NCBI RefSeq assembly: GCF_000512585.2
Contig: NC_089245.1
Location: forward strand, 558,001 to 622,000
Source of the DNA: Kwoniella bestiolae CBS 10118
Lineage: Eukaryota > Basidiomycota > Tremellomycetes > Tremellales > Cryptococcaceae
DNA: 64,000 nt
Reading direction: 5' to 3'
In this document: in pieces, positions 12,585 through 23,004 of the stretch
Position numbering within the stretch: position 1 is the first letter of the stretch
How the letters are laid out: each line of letters starts with the position of its first letter
The notes under the pieces: generated by a model
Databases searched by the model: none
The model's input: only the letters and a program-made list of their open reading frames with translations
Told to the model about the DNA's origin: nothing
Program-made: the position numbers and the translations under genes

Positions 12585-13342
12585 TGGTCCAACAAGACGA
12601 TTCATATGTATGCATTGATAACGATGATCCGAATTACGTGTATGCAATACGAATGGCATTATCTGTCTGATATAACTATAAATAAAATAATGCGTTGTAT
12701 CCCCCACGATCATGTCCCAGCGTGAGAGAAACGCATAATTATCATAACCTATCGTTCGTATCGTTCCGAACGCACATCACTATGCGGTTCTCGTACTCTT
12801 ACGCAATCCAACCACCGGTCCACAAGAGAACAGCATACACCTATATCCCCATTAGACCAGGTACTAAGCTATGTGTTTCTCTCATGACCTCCACCGAGAA
12901 CACCATAGGTTATCGTTCCAACCATACCGACTGGGTGTCTATGCTGTTCTCTCCCTTATACAACGAGATTTGGAGAACACCAATGAGCTTATTTGGGTTA
13001 ATTCTTGGAGGGTTGTGGCGATTGTATATGAGCCACAGTGGGTACGTACATGCGAAATGCACAACGAAGCGTGCAATGGGTGCCAATCGTATAAGTTGCC
13101 GAGAACGGTTCATACGTTGTTTGAGCTGTGCTAAGGACAAGCGATGTGAATCAGTATGAAGCGAGAGTACTAGATTTAACGACAGCATGAATATTGATTT
13201 CTTATTCGCCACCGCTCACAAGCTATCTCCAGAAGACATCATGGTGCATGCCCAACGCCTCCAAATTCATATCTCTGGTACATCTACTACCCCAAGGTAC
13301 ATCGCAAAATACTATACATACAACAACAACAACTCCCCATAA
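12585..13342. other. intergenic, convergent, with one doubtful frame
   Basis: Lies between convergent 3' ends. Apart from the doubtful frame at 12782-13159, nothing was recognised. Confidence 0.4.
12782..13159 (+). CDS. doubtful hypothetical protein
   Basis: An uninterrupted 125-codon frame from ATG (MRFSYSYAIQPPVHKR). It contains a hydrophobic stretch, MSLFGLILGGLWRLYM, and a Cys-containing basic end (SCAKDKRCESV). There is no family match, intron or context supporting it. It lies in a convergent intergenic stretch, so chance is a serious alternative. Confidence 0.2.
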   Translation: MRFSYSYAIQPPVHKRTAYTYIPIRPGTKLCVSLMTSTENTIGYRSNHTDWVSMLFSPLYNEIWRTPMSLFGLILGGLWRLYMSHSGYVHAKCTTKRAMGANRISCRERFIRCLSCAKDKRCESV

Positions 13343-14317
13343 TCACTCCTCATCTCCCTCCATGATACTCTCCTCCCTTCCTTCATCTTCATTCTCCCTC
13401 TCACTCCCTCCTCCACCAATTACCACATTCCTACCATTCCGGGTCTGTTCGACAGGCTGCTGTTGCTGCTGCTGCTGAGGTGAATTCGGCTCATCGTACG
13501 TCTCGTTAGGGACGGGAGCATCAAATCCTTCGTTGGGTATACTGGGTGAAGCTTGTTGGCGTTCTATTAGACGACGTAGGTGCATGGAGCGAGGTGGGGG
13601 GGTTGCGGAGGGGTGGAGAGAGGGTGAAGGGGGTGAGGGGGGTCTTTTGGCGCCCTATACAAATCGATAAGAATGGGTTAACTCGTTGATCATTTTGAAC
13701 GATCAGAAGAGATTCGGCAAAGGGGTCTGACAGGTACCAGAGAAGGAGAACACGATTCAGTGATTTGAGTGCATTATCGCACATGACCATGTTTAGTCTT
13801 AAGCAGAAGACGACTCACAGCCATACCCGGTGGTATCTCCCTTCTCCCCCCCTCACCCGATCCCCTAACCTCATCCAACCCCCATTCCTGCCATTGACCC
13901 CCCACTCTCCCACTTCCTCCAGACCATTCACCTCCCCTCAGATCCATACTCATCCCCATCCCTATCGTGCCCAGCAAATTACCCACACCCTTCCCTTTAC
14001 TCCCACCAGATTTCTTACCTAGGCTTACAGGTCGTCCGTAAGGGTACGAAGGATGTATCTGATTAGGCAGCGTTTCATCCGCGTCGAATCGTGGAGGCTC
14101 CAGTTCGATGGGGATGTTGAGCGTCTCGTCGAAGCCTGGCATTACTGACCAACCTGTTTCGGGCGGTTCGTCGAATAGGAGTGAAGAGGTGTAGGAGGGG
14201 GTGTGGTGGAGGACATTGTACCGTGCGTCCTGAGGATGCGATCAGATCAGCATACATGTTTCCGTCAACTGAAATCTTGGAATGACGGATGATATTCACC
14301 GTTATACTCGTGGTCAT
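13343..14317 (-). CDS. unrecognised Gly/Pro/Gln-rich protein, 246 aa
   Basis: Three exons (14317-14300, 14229-13819, 13654-13343) join in phase 0. The first exon has only six codons (MTTSIT). The conserved-looking part is the start of exon 2, DARYNVLHHTPSYTSSLLFD followed by EPPETGWSVMPGFDETLNIP. After this the protein becomes Gly-rich (GMGMSMDLRGGEWSGGSGR), then Pro/Ser-rich. It has a run of seven Gln near residue 205 and an acidic end (GREESIMEGDEE). I do not recognise the family. The ordered N terminus and disordered remainder suggest a nuclear scaffold or regulatory subunit, which is inference. It is divergent from borealin. Confidence 0.7.
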
Positions 14318-14668
14318 CTTGTGAGTTGCTTTTGTCGATGATGAGTATGCAAAGTAGCATCTGAGAAAGTCAAAATCCAACCCTCAATCAACTCAACTTG
14401 GCAAGCAACAAACACGTCTATGAAGGTGGAGGTTGATCCATGACTATCATTACGTAAAAGATATTCCCTTACACCAAACAAACAGAGGTAAACACGCGAC
14501 TAACATTGAGAGAGACACAGTTAAAACGTTTGACTCTGCTCTGCTCTTCTCATCTTCTCTGCCTGAGAATCAACTCACTATCAACTCTAGTCTTCCAAAT
14601 CTCATCTACAGGGCTAGCTCTAATCTGCGCATACGAAACTCTCTGAAGTCCTCGACTCATCGTACACA
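14318..14668. promoter_or_regulatory. shared promoter, 13343 gene / borealin
   Basis: A 351 bp divergent promoter. It contains CACGCGA (core ACGCGA at 14494-14499), a near-consensus MCB/SCB-type cell-cycle element, 170 bp upstream of the borealin start. No other element was recognised. Confidence 0.45.
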
Positions 14669-16327
14669 ATGGCATCAACGAAAACCCGTAGACCACCTCC
14701 CACCAATGTAGTAATGTCAACACCCCCTCCGCAGAGTAGGAGCAAGAGCATGTACAGTGAGGTCGAGAAGCAAGGCCTGTTAGCCAACTTTGATATTGAG
14801 GGTGAGTGTATACGGCCTATTTCAGAGGAAGACGTAGTGTAGGCTGATTTTCTGGTCCATATGATCCTCTCCCCATTGCTACCCTCTTTCAATTTTCACC
14901 GTGTCAATACCAACCACACATGGCATTGATTCCCATCTTACACCGCCTGTCCCATATTTTCGTGCTATATAGTCGCCGACAAGACCCTCTACTTCCGATC
15001 CATCCTCTCCCGAACTCTCGCCTCATTCAGGATGAGGGAAGAGTCCGAGATACTTTCTATCCCCCGAGAACTGAGGGGTATGACTCTAGGTGAACTGGAG
15101 TCGAAATGGGGTGGTGGATGGGCAGGTACGCTGCAGAAGATCCGAAGAGAGAGTTTCGAGAAGAAGGAGAAGGTGAGAGAAGAGAAGGAAGAGAAGGAGA
15201 GAGAAGAGGTCGTCAAGGGGAAGAGGTGAGTTGGGTTGTTATCGTCATAAAATAGAACTAGATATCTTGAAGCGAAAGACCTATTAGGCTGTATCACTTG
15301 AGGTTCTATAAGAGTAATGATCGTAGAAAAAGATGATTTGTTATGATGCTGACACTGCGTCCGGCACCACAGGAAGCGCAATGGTACTGCAACAGCCGAT
15401 AACTCACCTGAAAGAGGAGGAAAAAACCGTAAGTACTTCACTCATGATAGTGAAATCAGCTAGCACCGAGAAACGCAGGCTACCAATTAGCTAATGTTCC
15501 AATCCTATAGCCCGTCGTGATGCTCCTACACCATCTTCAACACGTAAAGCTCAACCACCCTCATCTACCACTCGAAGTAGAGCCACCACTGCAGCAGCTA
15601 ATAAGAAGGGTAAGAACGCTGTTGCATCCTCATCAAAGGGACCAAGTGTGAGTTTGGCTTCCTCGTAGTCCGATGCCATCAGCTATCACATATGGGTATG
15701 AAGGAATCTTAGCTAATCATCTCATCAACTCTTATACAGTCATTACCCCAAAATCACATATTTAACCCCTCTTTACCCCCAACACCATTATTCGCCTCCC
15801 GGTCCAACCCCAACCGACCCCTCACATCACCTCTATCCAAATCATCCACATCCGCCAAAAGTAAACCTACCACCTCATCTTCACACCCTCCATCTGATCA
15901 GTGCACATCCCACTCCGAAGAAGAGGAAGAGGAAGAAGAAGAAGACGAAGATGATGACGATCTCCCAAACCCAGAAGAAATAGAAGCCAAGATCCTTTCC
16001 TCCAAGACGCCCTCGTCGAAATCGTCCTCATCAAGTCGACTAAAGAAAAAACGAGGTCCATCTCTCATATTCCGTCAGTCCCTTGCTCCTAATACGGTAA
16101 TGAATCGAAAGGAAGAAGAAGATGGTGAACCCCTCTCGCACGTGAACCTATCTGATGGACGGGTCATCTCCTTCAATCCCTTCAACCTTACGCCAGGGAG
16201 GGTAGAGAGGGAGCTCAACGAGGGTGATGGGGGATTATCGAAAGATGAGAAAAAGAAGGTGCAGGAGAAGATAAATGAGCAGGTTATAAAGAGTTTGAGG
16301 GAACGGATGGAACGGTGGAAAGTTTAG
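14669..16327 (+). CDS. NBL1: borealin / Nbl1, chromosomal passenger complex subunit
   Basis: Borealin links survivin (Bir1) and INCENP (Sli15) and targets Aurora kinase to centromeres. Five exons: 14669-14801, 14973-15225, 15373-15428, 15511-15647, 15740-16327. The N-terminal Nbl1/Borealin helical domain follows a Pro-rich lead of about 35 residues: GLLANFDIEVADKTLYFRSI, LSRTLASFRMREESEILSIP, then RELRGMTLGELESKWGG, the typical three-helix-bundle partner segment. The middle is Ser/Thr/Pro-rich with a run of Glu and Asp near residue 250, typical of the disordered linker. The C-terminal part (HVNLSDGRVISFNPFNLTPG, then a charged helix ending in RMERWKV) may be the dimerisation/targeting end. 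At about 388 residues it is much longer than budding-yeast Nbl1 (73 aa) but close to metazoan-type borealins. Confidence 0.88.
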
Positions 16328-16734
16328 TTTAAATCTTCTGAATACCTTGCATCTTATTTGTCTTGTCTCGCTACTTTCATTTCTTCTGATTTACGACTGA
16401 GTTGCTTGACCCATATCCCATCCTATCACATTGTATCTTTTCTTATCCCCCGTCTTGCATTCTCTATATGAACATATATACCTCTTGGTCAATACCGCAC
16501 CACACGATGTGACATGAATTGCTATCTATAAACATACTTGCAACCTCCTATGATATTCGTATAGACGAGGTGCAATGGATGACTGCATGAACGGTATCAC
16601 AATTCATACTTCATTTTCACATATAATATACATAAGAGACGGCGTCACTTCCACAACATCAACACACGTACTTCGTCAACCCCCATGACGCATTCACTCA
16701 GCTTCATCATCATCTGCATGACACCTACTACCCC
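16328..16734. other. convergent intergenic, borealin / RFA1
   Basis: About 400 bp of AT-rich, pyrimidine-rich sequence between convergent 3' ends. No gene was seen. Confidence 0.5.
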
Positions 16735-19391
16735 TTACACATTCATCGAATTGATCAACGCGATCAAATGAGCACTAGCAGACACGTAATCTGGTGCATT
16801 CACCTTTCGGCACTGGTACCTCACTCTGGGTTGATCCTATTAAAATTAGAAATTTCAATTAGCTAAGTCTTCCTTATCTGTCCGAAGGATTGGGGCATAT
16901 CTAGCTGAATGCACTCACATTGAAAGAATCTTGCTTAGCCATCATTTGGAAGGCAAGTGTTTTACCAGTTGCTTTCTGGAAGTACGAGTTTATATCACTC
17001 CCTTCGTCCTGTCAACCAAAATAACATGTAAGCTTAAGTAGGTCTTTGCCACGCAAAGCATAGCTTACCTTTAACCTCATCAGTTCGTTGGCGCTGACAT
17101 CCATGATTTGCTCGGCTTGCTCATTGAACGCTGTAATCCAGAATGAGCCGGTATGATCCATAACGTTCATTGAGAGGATATATCTATAAGACAGGGCACG
17201 TCAGCACAATGACAGCTAGCAAGATGAGAGAATGACGATTGATCTTGACATGAAGACGACCGCACTCACCGATGAATAGGCGCATCCCACTTCCTATCGC
17301 ATTTCTCACACATCCAACCTGTTCCATCATCTACAACCTTCTTATTACATCCCTCAGGGTTCGCGCAAGCAGGATAACTGAAAGTTTCTTGCTTGACAAA
17401 AGCGATGGTAGCGGATGTAGTAAAGTAATCTGTCTTCTCGGACATTCCCAATCCTTCATCCTTGGCTTCTCCGATAGTCTTCAGCTCAGAAGGTTTGACT
17501 CCACCGGCACCCGCTCCTCCTGCTCCGGAGGCGTTGTTCATGGAGTTGGTGTATTGCTGGAATTGCGTGTTACGACCCTCTGCGTCAAACCTGTTAATCA
17601 AAGCCAATCAGCACTGAAAAGATTGTCTCTTGAGGAGGAGTAGGTGTCAGTCGAATGAGGATATATTACTTACCATCCTCTCAGCTGATGAGCTTCAGGG
17701 ATATCAGGATTAACCGACATAGTAGCTGAGCTGAACATCGATAACGATCTACCACCGAAATCACCAACTTTGACACCCTTGAATGCAATGACAGGTTGAT
17801 CATCCGCACTGAAGGTCTCCGCTTGTTTACCCCATAAGGTGAGTCGTACACTATGTCCAGAGGAGTCGACCAATTGGATATCTCGTTTGGCAAACTAGCG
17901 CACGGATGGCATGTATCAGCTGCGCAATGGTAAACTCTCATGACACAGCTGCCCTTCGGACTTACAGGTTTGTTGGTAGCTTTGGATGTAACTGATCCGA
18001 GTTCGCCGACTTCTCTCACCACACCGATGACATCTGCACCATTCATTGTCAGTTGCGTTTCATCAGCGATAAAGTATCTAGACGTACCACACAGCTCATC
18101 CTTTTGAGTCTCTCCTAGCTGATCAATTCCCTTGAAACTATACTTCACTTGAGGCACGGTATCATCATCGCACTACAAAGCTCTGTCAGTTCTTAATCTC
18201 TCAGTCAACATTGACGGCCTAGAGTGAGACTGACAGGTTCGATTTCCGTTTGATTCTCAAACATAATCTCATACTCGTTGTTGACATTACTGAACTGTTT
18301 CTTGGCGATGTTGATTCGAGCTCGAGATACGAAGAACACCTAGGAATGACTGTCAGCTAGGTATTCAACGGCAGTAAGGGTTGGGAAATAGCTCACCTTT
18401 CCTTCCTCAAGCAAGTTGTAGAAATTATCCACCGCTTCGTTGAAACCTGTTGCTCTGATCTCTCCCTATCTCGGCCGGTCAGCTAAACACCCGATCATCC
18501 GAAGCTTCAATAGCTCACAGTCTCATCCATGAAAGTGACGCTAAACAACTTTCCCTCTCCTCGTTGATTCGAATAATGCTTGATATCTGATTTCTGAGTG
18601 ACACGAGCTTTGATAGTCCATCTGAAAGATCGTAAATCAAATCAGCTACAGTAAGAGATCTGAAACGAAGATAGCTGAGAAACACTTACTTATTTTGGTA
18701 AGGACTCAACCCCTCGATAGGGTATAAAGGTCCAACCTCAGCTTTACCTCGTCCTCCCGCACCTGCTCCAGCTCTGGCACCTCCACGCCCAGCAGTAGAT
18801 TGTTGTCTAGCTTGGAACCCTCCTACTTCCTGCTTAGGTACTGCTTGCTGAGGTGCAGCCGAGGTGGAAGATTGGTTTCCTTGTTGTTGCTGTTGTTCTA
18901 TATTTGTCGGATTACCGATCTTGTCGCCGTTCCACGGTACAGTCTCTAGTTGAAGGATGATGACGAGTCTACGCAGATGTCGGATATGAGCTCGAGATGA
19001 TTCTTTCTATGAAAAGAGGACGAAGAAGAAGAAGAGCTCACTTTCTACCTTGTACAGCGTTCGTGACGTATCCTGTCAACTTGATGAGAACGTTCTTATC
19101 TATTTCTTTGGATTCGACCATCCCGTTGAGTTGGGTGGCAATCATAGCTTGGATGAAGTGTTTCCCATCTGATAAGATGAGTCTATCGTCAGGAGGAATA
19201 TCTGTCAGCTTTAGCTCAATTTTACTTTGAGGGCAATCCAGCTGATCTCACCTATATCTATCTTGTCCGGAAGCACCAGGAGCATTGATTTTCTTCACGC
19301 TCAGGACTTGAAGAGTGGGTGTGACATTCTCGGGAGCATCGGCAGAGTTGAACACCAACTCGCAGAAACCTGCTGTGAGTGGACTTGACAT
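16735..19391 (-). CDS. RFA1: replication protein A large subunit Rfa1
   Basis: Largest subunit of RPA, the single-stranded DNA-binding heterotrimer for replication, repair and checkpoint signalling in the nucleus. About twelve exons give close to 600 residues. In order: DBD-F (from [14 protein letters not shown] to [14 protein letters not shown]), a Gln/Gly-rich linker ([25 protein letters not shown]), DBD-A ([41 protein letters not shown]), DBD-B ([38 protein letters not shown]), and DBD-C with a zinc ribbon ([14 protein letters not shown] then [10 protein letters not shown]). The Cys pairs are C-x5-C and C-x2-C; the first spacing is one residue longer than the usual C-x4-C. The C terminus ([20 protein letters not shown]) is the trimerisation helix region. 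It is divergent from NSE2, with an MCB element between them. Confidence 0.95.
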
Positions 19392-19766
19392 TTTGATGGA
19401 TAGTAAGAAGGTAGATGTCAAGAGGTATATATGATAAGGATGTATAATAGTATAAGAAGTGGAAGATGAGGAAGATGATGGACTGATGGAGAAAGATGAG
19501 TCAACCCTAGTCATGTTGTACAATAAATGTAGTAGAGTCGCGCGTATGAGAGAGAGAGACGCGTCAACCACCCAGTCACCTAGTGATTTTTTTTCATTAT
19601 GATGGACGACGGGATCAAATAGATTAGTCACTCACTATGTTGATATTACCCCGCGTTTAGCAAGCAAGGACATGGAGATGCGTTTAATTGCGCATTGTTA
19701 TCATATTCTTCAACAAACCTGATCTGCACTTCGAAACATATACGACACTACCGTGACCAGCCCAAG
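19392..19766. promoter_or_regulatory. shared promoter RFA1 / NSE2
   Basis: A 375 bp region between two divergent DNA-maintenance genes. It has a perfect ACGCGT at 19559-19564 and a nearby TCGCGCGTA at about 19538. Confidence 0.7.
19559..19564. promoter_or_regulatory. MluI cell-cycle box (MCB), ACGCGT
   Basis: A palindromic ACGCGT, the site bound by MBF (Mbp1/Swi6 type APSES factors) at G1/S in fungi. It lies about 170 bp upstream of RFA1 and 200 bp upstream of NSE2. RFA1 is a classical MBF target in yeast; NSE2 sharing the site is inference. Confidence 0.6.
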
Positions 19767-21269
19767 ATGCCAATTCGAGTATCTTCAGACGAACTACCAG
19801 AAGCAGGACCTTCCCGAAACTCCAACTCCCCTCGCTCTTCACCTGGACTCGACGGGGATGACGACCTGATAGAAGAGGAAGGATGGACGAAGGAGACGTT
19901 TGAGAATAGAAGTATCACCAAGCAGAATCCAGCAGCTACCCCCCTTGTGAGCTGGTCCTTCATCTCAGCTGCGATTTAGTCAGGTCTGTCGACGAAGCTG
20001 AATATCGTTGCTGGTCATAGCTACGAACAACAATGGACAAATTGAAAGAAGTCATAACTCGAATAGAAGAAGGGTTGGAACTGGCGAAAGAGACTGCAAT
20101 AGCTTTGGAAGATTCGAAACAAGATGAACCTGTAAGCTGGGCTCATAACATGGGTCAATCCTAGCTCAGTCTCACATTTGCCGCTGACATGATATCTATC
20201 TCATAGTCGATAGATGATGTCGAAGCTGCCTTTTTCAAGGCATTGGATCAAAGACAATTACTCGACATCAGAATCGAAGCACTGAAAGAATTGATGGCTC
20301 AGTTACAAGCGGGTCAAGACTTCGTGAGTGATATTTCAACCATTAATATATTTTGAAAGCCATTCCTGACCAAATCGCATTCCTGATATAGCCAAATATC
20401 GAATCATCTTATGAAGAGCTGGCAACACCGAAAGAGACAGAGTATCTGGCTAAATCAAAACGAGCGAAATGTCAGTGTGACTATCGTTCTCGAGGTGTCC
20501 TACAGCTGATATTCAATGTTCATATCGTAGATAAAAACTCGACAGAGTACGCAGAGTTCCGATCCGCCATATGGGTGAATTATACTTTATCATCAAGAAA
20601 ACAGATCCGTGCCAATTCATGAACACTTGAACTGACCTATGCATGATCATGTTTAGGAAATCAACCACACGACAGCCTGTCCGCCCGTATCTCAATGGCT
20701 AGAGAAAGGACCAGATGATGAATCGGATGATGATGAGATTGATATCGGTGGAACAACCCAGACCTATAGATGTCCAATCACCCTGACGTTGTATCAGGAC
20801 GCTACTACCAGGTAAGTACCGCCCTTGTGTAAAAATGCAAAGTGACGGTGAGCTGATATACTATCTCTTGTATAGTAATAAATGTGGACATAGCTTTTCT
20901 CGAGCGGCAATAATGGATCTAATTGATAGTGCTAAGAAACAACGAAGGGTGTCGAAATGTCCAGTCACGGGATGTGCAGCTGTGTTGGAGAAGAGTGACC
21001 TCAAGGTGAGCATGAGGCCTACATGACATATTGCTAGTCCTGCTTCACAACGTCTATATACACCTCAAGATCAAGAAGCATCTTTCTTCCGGCTAAACGC
21101 TGTCATGAGAGTAGAATACCGCTGATATCACTGATGGAATTAGGCCAACCCATCATTGCAAAAACGTGCAGATGAATTTGCAAGACGAGAAAGGAGACGA
21201 GAGGACGAGAGAGAAGAAGGTGATGATACCATTGCGATTGATGATGACGAAGAAGATGGGGACTATTAG
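19767..21269 (+). CDS. NSE2: Nse2/Mms21 SUMO E3 ligase of the SMC5/6 complex
   Basis: SP-RING SUMO ligase that docks on the Smc5 arm and promotes recombination repair and rDNA stability. About eight exons splice cleanly (first three: 19767-19946, 20021-20131, 20207-20323). The acidic N terminus is followed by helices that would bind Smc5 (TTMDKLKEVITRIEEGLELA; DDVEAAFFKALDQRQLLDIR). The SP-RING is near the C terminus: YRCPITLTLYQDATTSNKCG then HSFSRAAIMDL, and SKCPVTGCAAVLEKSDLK. This gives the C..C-H..C-C zinc site of the family. The tail is acidic (EEGDDTIAIDDDEEDGDY). Length is about 290 aa, near the family norm. The donor after AAAT is GTCAGT, less usual but giving the right frame. An upstream in-frame ATG at 19695 exists; 19767 was chosen for a normal leader. 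Confidence 0.88.
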
Positions 21270-21838
21270 TGGTGTACGAGGTGTATCAGTGTATTGTAAT
21301 GTACGTATAGTAAAAATGATGTCTGATCTGATGATACAAATGAGTGACGATAATTCATGTATTGATGTTATATGTAAACCTGGACTCTGTAAACACAAAG
21401 CGCGTTGAATAACCCTATATACACAGACAGTCGGTTTTGTTCTTTTTTCTCTCTCTTTTTTTGTTCTTTTTTCACTTCTTGATGATGATATTACCTGCGT
21501 TCTCTATCAACAGTCCCCAATCCTACACCACTCGTCTCCTCGGCTCGACATCTGATCAATATCTTTCTTGATGCTAATACCACCTCCGCACTCGCATCTC
21601 AAGCTTGTTTCGACAATCATTCGTTCGCCACTGATTCTCTAGATCGCCTTGAAGGCGTGTGTTCGTCCTCTCATGCTTCTTTCCGTTGTAGCACACACAC
21701 ATAGACCATGTCCAACTTTCGATATGTATTTTCAACAGCAATGTGATGATATTTCACAAAACAGTACAACTGTACTCGATTTGCCGGTTTTCCAAATCTC
21801 CGGCTGAACTTTCTTCACAACAACACCGTTCACGACAA
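21270..21838. other. intergenic with a pyrimidine-rich tract
   Basis: Contains the NSE2 3' flank and, at 21440-21475, a long T/CT-rich tract. No gene was supported. Confidence 0.45.
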
Positions 21839-22369
21839 ATGTGCTTTGGACCTCGAAAGCCCATCCCACCTCCTCTTCGACCCACAGGCCCACCTGGTTC
21901 CCCCCTTTATCACTATGACTACGGTGACATGCCTTCAAATCCACTACCATCCGGATACACTTTCAACCCTTACGTCTCGTCATTACAACCAGATCAGGTA
22001 TACCTAGTCGGGGTGTTCTTATCTCAAATCGTTGATTTTACTACCCGTCCCGTAAGTTGGGTGTTTTACCAGAATTGCAAGAAGGCCAATAGCTCATAAT
22101 CAACGATGAAGCAATCACGAGACCCTTTCGCCCCTCGCCTTGATATCGCTTCACTGGTATATCCGGATTGGGTATCACAAGAAGTACGATCAGGAGTGCA
22201 CAGCTCTTTGCCACCTGATTTACTACGACCAGATGGGGTTCCTCTGTTGTTACAGTGCCCACCGGGATTTGCCGAACAACTTCAGCAACAGGCACAGGTC
22301 GTGGCTCGTCCGCACCCCGAAGTCATCTACTTTGGATGGAGGTACATACCTATGGCTGAGGAGTCGTAA
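21839..22369 (+). CDS. hypothetical Pro-rich protein (gene model uncertain)
   Basis: The start MCFGPRKPIPPPLRPTGPP is followed by YDYGDMPSNPLPSGYTFNPY. A GTAAGT donor at 22052 and an AG at 22110-22111 (60 nt intron) restore the same frame past a stop. This gives QSRDPFAPRLDIASLVYPDW, then SSLPPDLLRPDGVPLLLQCP and HPEVIYFGWRYIPMAEES. The composition looks coding and there are no long low-complexity runs, but I do not recognise the family. The stop at 22369 coincides with another GTAAGT, so further exons downstream are possible. Confidence 0.35.
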
Positions 22370-22654
22370 GTTGCGGATGGCAACTCGTTCACAGTGTATG
22401 AACATTCTTCCTCAATCAACAAGGAGCGGCTAGCTGTAATTCTTAGCTCAACGATACCTGCATAAGCTACTACAGACACTTCCATTTATCTAGATATACC
22501 TAGGTACACCCCATTAATCTTCTGTGGCGCTGTGAAATAAAGGAGGCCACGACGATGAGGCAGAAACACGCGCGAAGAGGTGTGCACAGTTAGAGTGTTC
22601 CCAGCGACTCGTCACCATCAATACCACTATTCTTGACATTCCATTTCGTCTCCA

Positions 22655-23004
22655 TTATGCAAGGACAATATACACCTTCAGTTCTGGTCTGGGTCTGCTT
22701 CGAGGTGAGATATGAGACAGTATGGGATCGTCTGGTGACATTTCAAGAATCAGTATCGGAACCCGTGCAAAACCACAGAATCTGGGCCAATTAGAGGAAC
22801 GGCACTGTGCATGGTAACTCACTGGGGGGAAGAGCATTCATGACATCCGCAGATCATTCTGCGGAGCTGTAGATCGAGACTTGATCTCTTTGCCAGACCC
22901 CCACCAGCGGGACCATCATAATCGAACGAGAGGGAGGACAGGATATGATCGCAAGCTTGGCATTTGACACTTGCCGTGGCCGAAGCGTCAGATTCGGTTG
23001 TCAT
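22655..23004 (-). CDS. small CxxCxH / CxCxxC orphan protein, copy 1 (102 aa)
   Basis: Two exons (23004-22823 and 22781-22655) around a 41 nt intron with GTGAGT donor, CTCTAAT branch point and CAG acceptor. Seen: C15, C18, H20 and L22 in KCQACDHIL, S26, D30, then ICGCHEC (C-x-C-x2-C), three codons (SSP) and a phase-2 intron. Exon 2 adds FCGFARVPILILEMSPDDP and ends in RPELKVYIVLA. The same residue numbers and intron site recur in the genes at 25269 and 34400, which supports both the start codon and the gene being real. Two clusters of Cys/His suggest one zinc site, which is inference. There is no signal peptide or membrane helix. The function is unknown. Confidence 0.6.

Noticed and set aside
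13450..13480. CAG/CTG run as an unstable repeat
   Set aside because: Only about seven Gln codons, mixed CAG/CAA, within normal low-complexity range.
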